DNA from: Roseimicrobium gellanilyticum
GTDB lineage: Bacteria; Verrucomicrobiota; Verrucomicrobiia; Verrucomicrobiales; Verrucomicrobiaceae
Direction: 5' to 3'
DNA length: 64,000 bases
Assembly: GCF_003315205.1 (NCBI RefSeq)
Contig: NZ_QNRR01000005.1
Coordinates: 401,515-465,514 of the forward strand
Positions 63,001-64,000 of this stretch are shown here, one piece after another. A program made the translations under genes and the position numbers. Position 1 is the first letter of the stretch. Every line of letters starts with the position of its first letter. Under the pieces are notes generated by a model. That model had not been told where the DNA came from. It saw only the letters and a program-made list of their open reading frames with translations, and did not search any database.

Positions 63001-64000
63001 ACCGGCCCATCGAGGTGAAGGCGCCAGCGGTGGTGAATGGTGAGACCGGACAGAGTGAACGGCCCATCACCACCACCACGTACGATGCCGCGGGCAAGCC
63101 GCTCTCGGTGACGGATCCCCTGGGGCATGTGACCCTCAACACCTATGACCAGGCGAGCCGCGTGGTGAAGGTGAAGAACGCCCTCCACCAGGAAACGCTC
63201 ACCACGTACGATGCGAGCGGGAATGTGCTCACCGTCACCGATGCCAATGGCAAGGTGACCACCAATGAGTACGACAGCCTTGGCCGACTCTCCCTGACCA
63301 CAGATGCCGAAGGCGTCCTCACGGAGTTTGACTACGACCTGTCCGGCAACCGCACCATGGTCAAGGACGGCAAGGGCAACGTGACCACGTTCGACTATGA
63401 CCTGCAGAACCGGGTGACGGAGGAGCACTATGCCAATGGAGACGAGACCACCTACACGTACAACGCGTTGCAGAAGCTCACGCGTACGGATGCCGCAGGC
63501 ACCACCAGCTACACGTATGACAACCTCAACCGCCTGCTCACGGTGGACTTCGTCACCGGGCCGGATCGCGCGTATGCGTATGATGATGCCGGGCAGTTGC
63601 TGAGCGTCACGGAGACGGGGCATGCGGCGGCCGATGTGAGTTACACCTATGACCTCGCTGGCAAGGTGCTCAGCGAAACCTCGCGGGGCAAGACACACAC
63701 CTATACTTATGATGCCGCGGGTAATCGGACTGGCACCACCTACAGCACAGGCCGAAGCGAGACACGGACCTATGATGCGCTCAACCGCATCGCCACGCTG
63801 GTGGAGGGTGGACGCACCACGACGTGGCATTATGACCTCGCAGGGCGTGCCATCGCCTTGACCCTGGGCAATGGGCAGCAGCAGGACAACCACTATGATG
63901 CCGTGGGCAAGCTCACCGCAAGGCATCTGTTCAATCCCAACCAGACCTTGATTGCCACCTTCCAGTGGCAGCATGATGCGGTGGGGAATGTGAGCCAGCA
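57057..64000 (+). CDS. Giant Rhs/YD-repeat surface protein with Ca-binding repeats (3' end outside window)
   Basis: Open from ATG 57057 to the window edge: at least 2314 codons, no stop reached. GGAG at 57047-57050 supports the start. Residues 1-45 are a signal (RPWIGWLQVFTAGLMLLGPL, then PSRA). Residues about 45-870 are DxDxDG Ca-binding repeats of thrombospondin-3 type, including five tandem units of 54-60 residues (57612-58472). A Pro-rich linker and a Cys cluster (C965GCGG, then SSQCICGGHW) follow. From about residue 1190 comes an Rhs-type N-terminal region (FGSGWTSNITSHVRLEDGLK), then YD repeats (YDALGR, YDAAGN, YDLAGK) to the edge. Such proteins form hollow shells that often carry a C-terminal toxin; that end is not visible. 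Confidence 0.93.
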   Translation, partial: MASTQAPARLRSQPLLARYRRPWIGWLQVFTAGLMLLGPLPSRASWSDTDSDSQNDTWTDPTSNQMTALADMNSQNTDVDGDGATNDEEAAEGSDPYSYDTDRDGLNDGDELHLVKPSLGVSLTNWDSDSDFVSDYDEWYNFSGVTYPGGQLPELPYASYSDYDGDGIKNPVDADPTDPSNPSTTDSDGDGIMNSSDPFPSDSSNYSSVNSYYWYGDVFGDADGDGTPNWQDSDPYSTNMPTTTGDSDGDGIQDGQDPYPNDSTNYSSVNGIAWHVDFSGDADSDGILNHVDPEPYGPQTQDADSDGFVDSVDPFPNDSTNYSSVNGTTWYENVLGDADGDGTPNWQDNEPFGTPDADSDGFADSYDPYPYDSTNYSATNGVSWYADVNGDADGDFTLNWADSTPYPEPPSSTDADGDGLDDASDPAPNDSSNYSYYNNQPWYAEALWDADNDGTQNWYDAWPTDPYNGTWSDPDTDMDGMTDSIDPYPNDPWNNSDSDADGLTDLQEVGFGSASGFGTDPYDVDTDNDYLSDYEEVYVYSTNPLLEKTDPNQLYPDFYHVPSADTDGDTLPDNVEDWYTILGYGLDKTTPGDAQGDLDGDGITNAQAYNVGWSLVANLVTYDLDGDGITDVREDYWSLIHPGILNKAVFADAVQDPDNDGVMNFEEIELGTNPGISDTNLAYLFWRTVVVDEIGLLPNPGSRRGGWRIAGTLNVSNWKSSYDERGTPADPSDPLSQEHGNGIPDGLDAFLLDTSDLANNIPTRVAADDFDGDGLSDVWEYKHHLGLRDRWNAQPPADWQPGMTPPTPSSIFGARYEPTDWDADEDQLTNLEEYLVGTDPRAADSDSDEYTDREEVLAGTDPLDSNSYPVEQPDPGEVLPPNPGGAGPSPSAAKMAQMLPAGTPLDKSLGGFSTEDGAPPPNPPIVEYDIQTIDEEGQASPVHTVRSESASFWHYPAPEEPEPGCGCGGNSFSSQCICGGHWAEVDDYTQPLPDGTFVKMSEWVSDCECLEYTPPNNFSRSKGKVRVRFSNPITRGMRFEFQEIRSVTGGNAYPSTVEVHIPKGGTQGETRQYDPSENELYVITYSGVVEEEPDPPSSSPPFTLTASDGAGPRYRKIGLNGAPLPDSKPQVQDESGELPEETYIDALTRELRHSVTEVYASMESSLLPLMVRRDVVEDTWNAKSGLRADERADRPFGSGWTSNITSHVRLEDGLKIYVTDEQGASQVFLRDPANDGGWIHTKEERVDTKAGMNTLHSVMVDNKLVGFTYRKKFGTTCHYRKCALIQTFPANRVKGEGDLITNQYFRLWKVEDRLGNSLVYTYPSTKTLIPYTIADPQRQGHYISIRQEGGVVTQVRGPGGDTASYNYEMVDGAPVLTEVKRGGATVKYAYSAETELDPNEPPPDEDPTPVRHIAVNKITDENGGSYTFNLQFNTGVTYTKFQDDGPQLCHQIGLPRYVTNVQLPDGSNTQVDGIRTLHVESPSLEGVVAEASTNVNGPGGSTSYTFSDLDVFVPLVPDIDNIDDPFSRHLTVSFQKMEVSRGGGTETYEFDVEHAMSLVQATDRNGNSTDFSYDWFDDPASETNAMNGVKTFTYDPLTRVMASVTDEAGTRTEYTIQAGTGLRTEERIIGSGGTVRRTEFKYEDSKFRGFLTRKIVQSSGNMPSYTVQYTPDSVGRVHEEKVIGGGTTKYYHDYAGNKRFVVDPRGNCTEFTYDARYRLRRVTHPDASRKHLVYDLHGNLTQEINELGARTTHQYDALNRRVKSTVEMTDADDIVLTTSYNGMNLPVVETTPNRPNTTHGYDALGRRTSTQTGPLHTTFEYGSNSGSSVFDVSGFKPTKSTGPRGVVTTVQYDDMYRAVSTTVSDGGTTTTEYDAVGRPVEVTDALGRSTTTTYDALGQAIRVDLPDGTEVETKYTQLGKPWWVKDGLGRITETEYDSAGRAISVTNPLGQTVHSEYDAAGNAIKVTDARGHITESSYDSRNRPIEVKAPAVVNGETGQSERPITTTTYDAAGKPLSVTDPLGHVTLNTYDQASRVVKVKNALHQETLTTYDASGNVLTVTDANGKVTTNEYDSLGRLSLTTDAEGVLTEFDYDLSGNRTMVKDGKGNVTTFDYDLQNRVTEEHYANGDETTYTYNALQKLTRTDAAGTTSYTYDNLNRLLTVDFVTGPDRAYAYDDAGQLLSVTETGHAAADVSYTYDLAGKVLSETSRGKTHTYTYDAAGNRTGTTYSTGRSETRTYDALNRIATLVEGGRTTTWHYDLAGRAIALTLGNGQQQDNHYDAVGKLTARHLFNPNQTLIATFQWQHDAVGNVSQ
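57612..58472 (+). repeat. Five tandem 54-60-residue Ca-binding units inside the Rhs gene
   Basis: Units start at 57612, 57792, 57960, 58122 and 58296 (162-180 bases each). Each begins D(S/A)D(G/S)DG, then DP(F/Y)P(N/S)DS(T/S)NYSS, a WY segment, and GDADxDGTxNWxD. A shorter sixth unit starts at 58473. The DNA is coding and the units have drifted, so it is a protein repeat and not a CRISPR array. Confidence 0.85.

Noticed and set aside
61329..63974. Minus-strand open frame of 881 codons opposite the Rhs gene
   Set aside because: The plus strand keeps one uninterrupted YD-repeat frame from 57057 to the edge; the reverse frame is an artefact of repetitive codons.

Overview
The window looks like chromosomal DNA of a Verrucomicrobiota (PVC-group) bacterium. 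The evidence is the set of protein families that are hallmarks of that group: a DUF1549/DUF1553 planctomycete-type cytochrome paired with a DUF1501 protein, a DUF1800/DUF1501 pair, a very large 'PVC-type heme-binding CxxCH' protein, a VIT/VWA protein, a sulfatase, and a verrucomicrobial-style type II secretion cluster. High GC, few Shine-Dalgarno motifs and palindromic intergenic repeats are also seen. Placement in Verrucomicrobiaceae or close relatives is an inference; no rRNA or tRNA gene was found to anchor it.

Layout. 1-4.5 kb: a small membrane protein, the housekeeping nucleotide-pool enzyme RdgB, an OB-fold/HD nuclease of the YhaM type, a nested inverted repeat, then a PQQ-type sugar dehydrogenase and a xylose-isomerase-like TIM-barrel protein on the minus strand. 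4.6-9.1 kb: a compact three-gene oligopeptide-type ABC transporter whose two permeases are fused into one protein. 9.2-13.8 kb: a DUF1553/DUF1501 operon. 14-16.4 kb: small lipoprotein, zinc-ribbon and membrane proteins. 16.6-18.1 kb: rpmE-prfA, the conserved translation pair. 18.1-19.2 kb: a tandem duplication of a tiny lipoprotein gene with its terminator, among palindromic repeats. 19.2-21.2 kb: a secreted ceramidase-like protein and a conserved hypothetical.

21.2-28.0 kb: a tightly packed five-gene minus-strand operon (glycosyltransferase, SGNH-like protein, small membrane protein, HTTM-like membrane protein, giant heme protein) divergent from a CDP-tyvelose-epimerase-like SDR. 29.2-31.2 kb: an accessory islet of four small soluble proteins (one DUF4272-like). 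31.3-38.2 kb: sulfatase, a secreted Tyr/Gly-rich-tail protein, a VIT-VWA-DUF2135-like surface protein, and YceH. 38.8-48.1 kb: an exported protein divergent from a DUF1800 (with CHRD and Ca-binding repeats)/DUF1501 pair, then a pseudopilin-tail protein and a TPR-thioredoxin protein. 48.5-55.8 kb: a duplicated-domain exported protein and a type II secretion gene set (secretin, C-, M-, L- and K-like) with ATG-stop overlaps. 55.9-64 kb: a Cys/Pro-rich membrane protein and the first 2314 codons of a giant Rhs/YD-repeat surface protein with DxDxDG repeats; the gene runs off the right edge.

Functionally the window is dominated by envelope and exported proteins. Much of it is probably moved by Tat/Sec and the type II machinery encoded here in part. 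No CRISPR array, transposase, integrase or phage gene was seen. The most unusual items are the fused-permease ABC system with a split binding-protein fold, the tandem lipoprotein-terminator duplication, the heme/HTTM/glycosyltransferase operon, and the giant Rhs gene whose ribosome-binding site lies in a perfect 10-bp stem.
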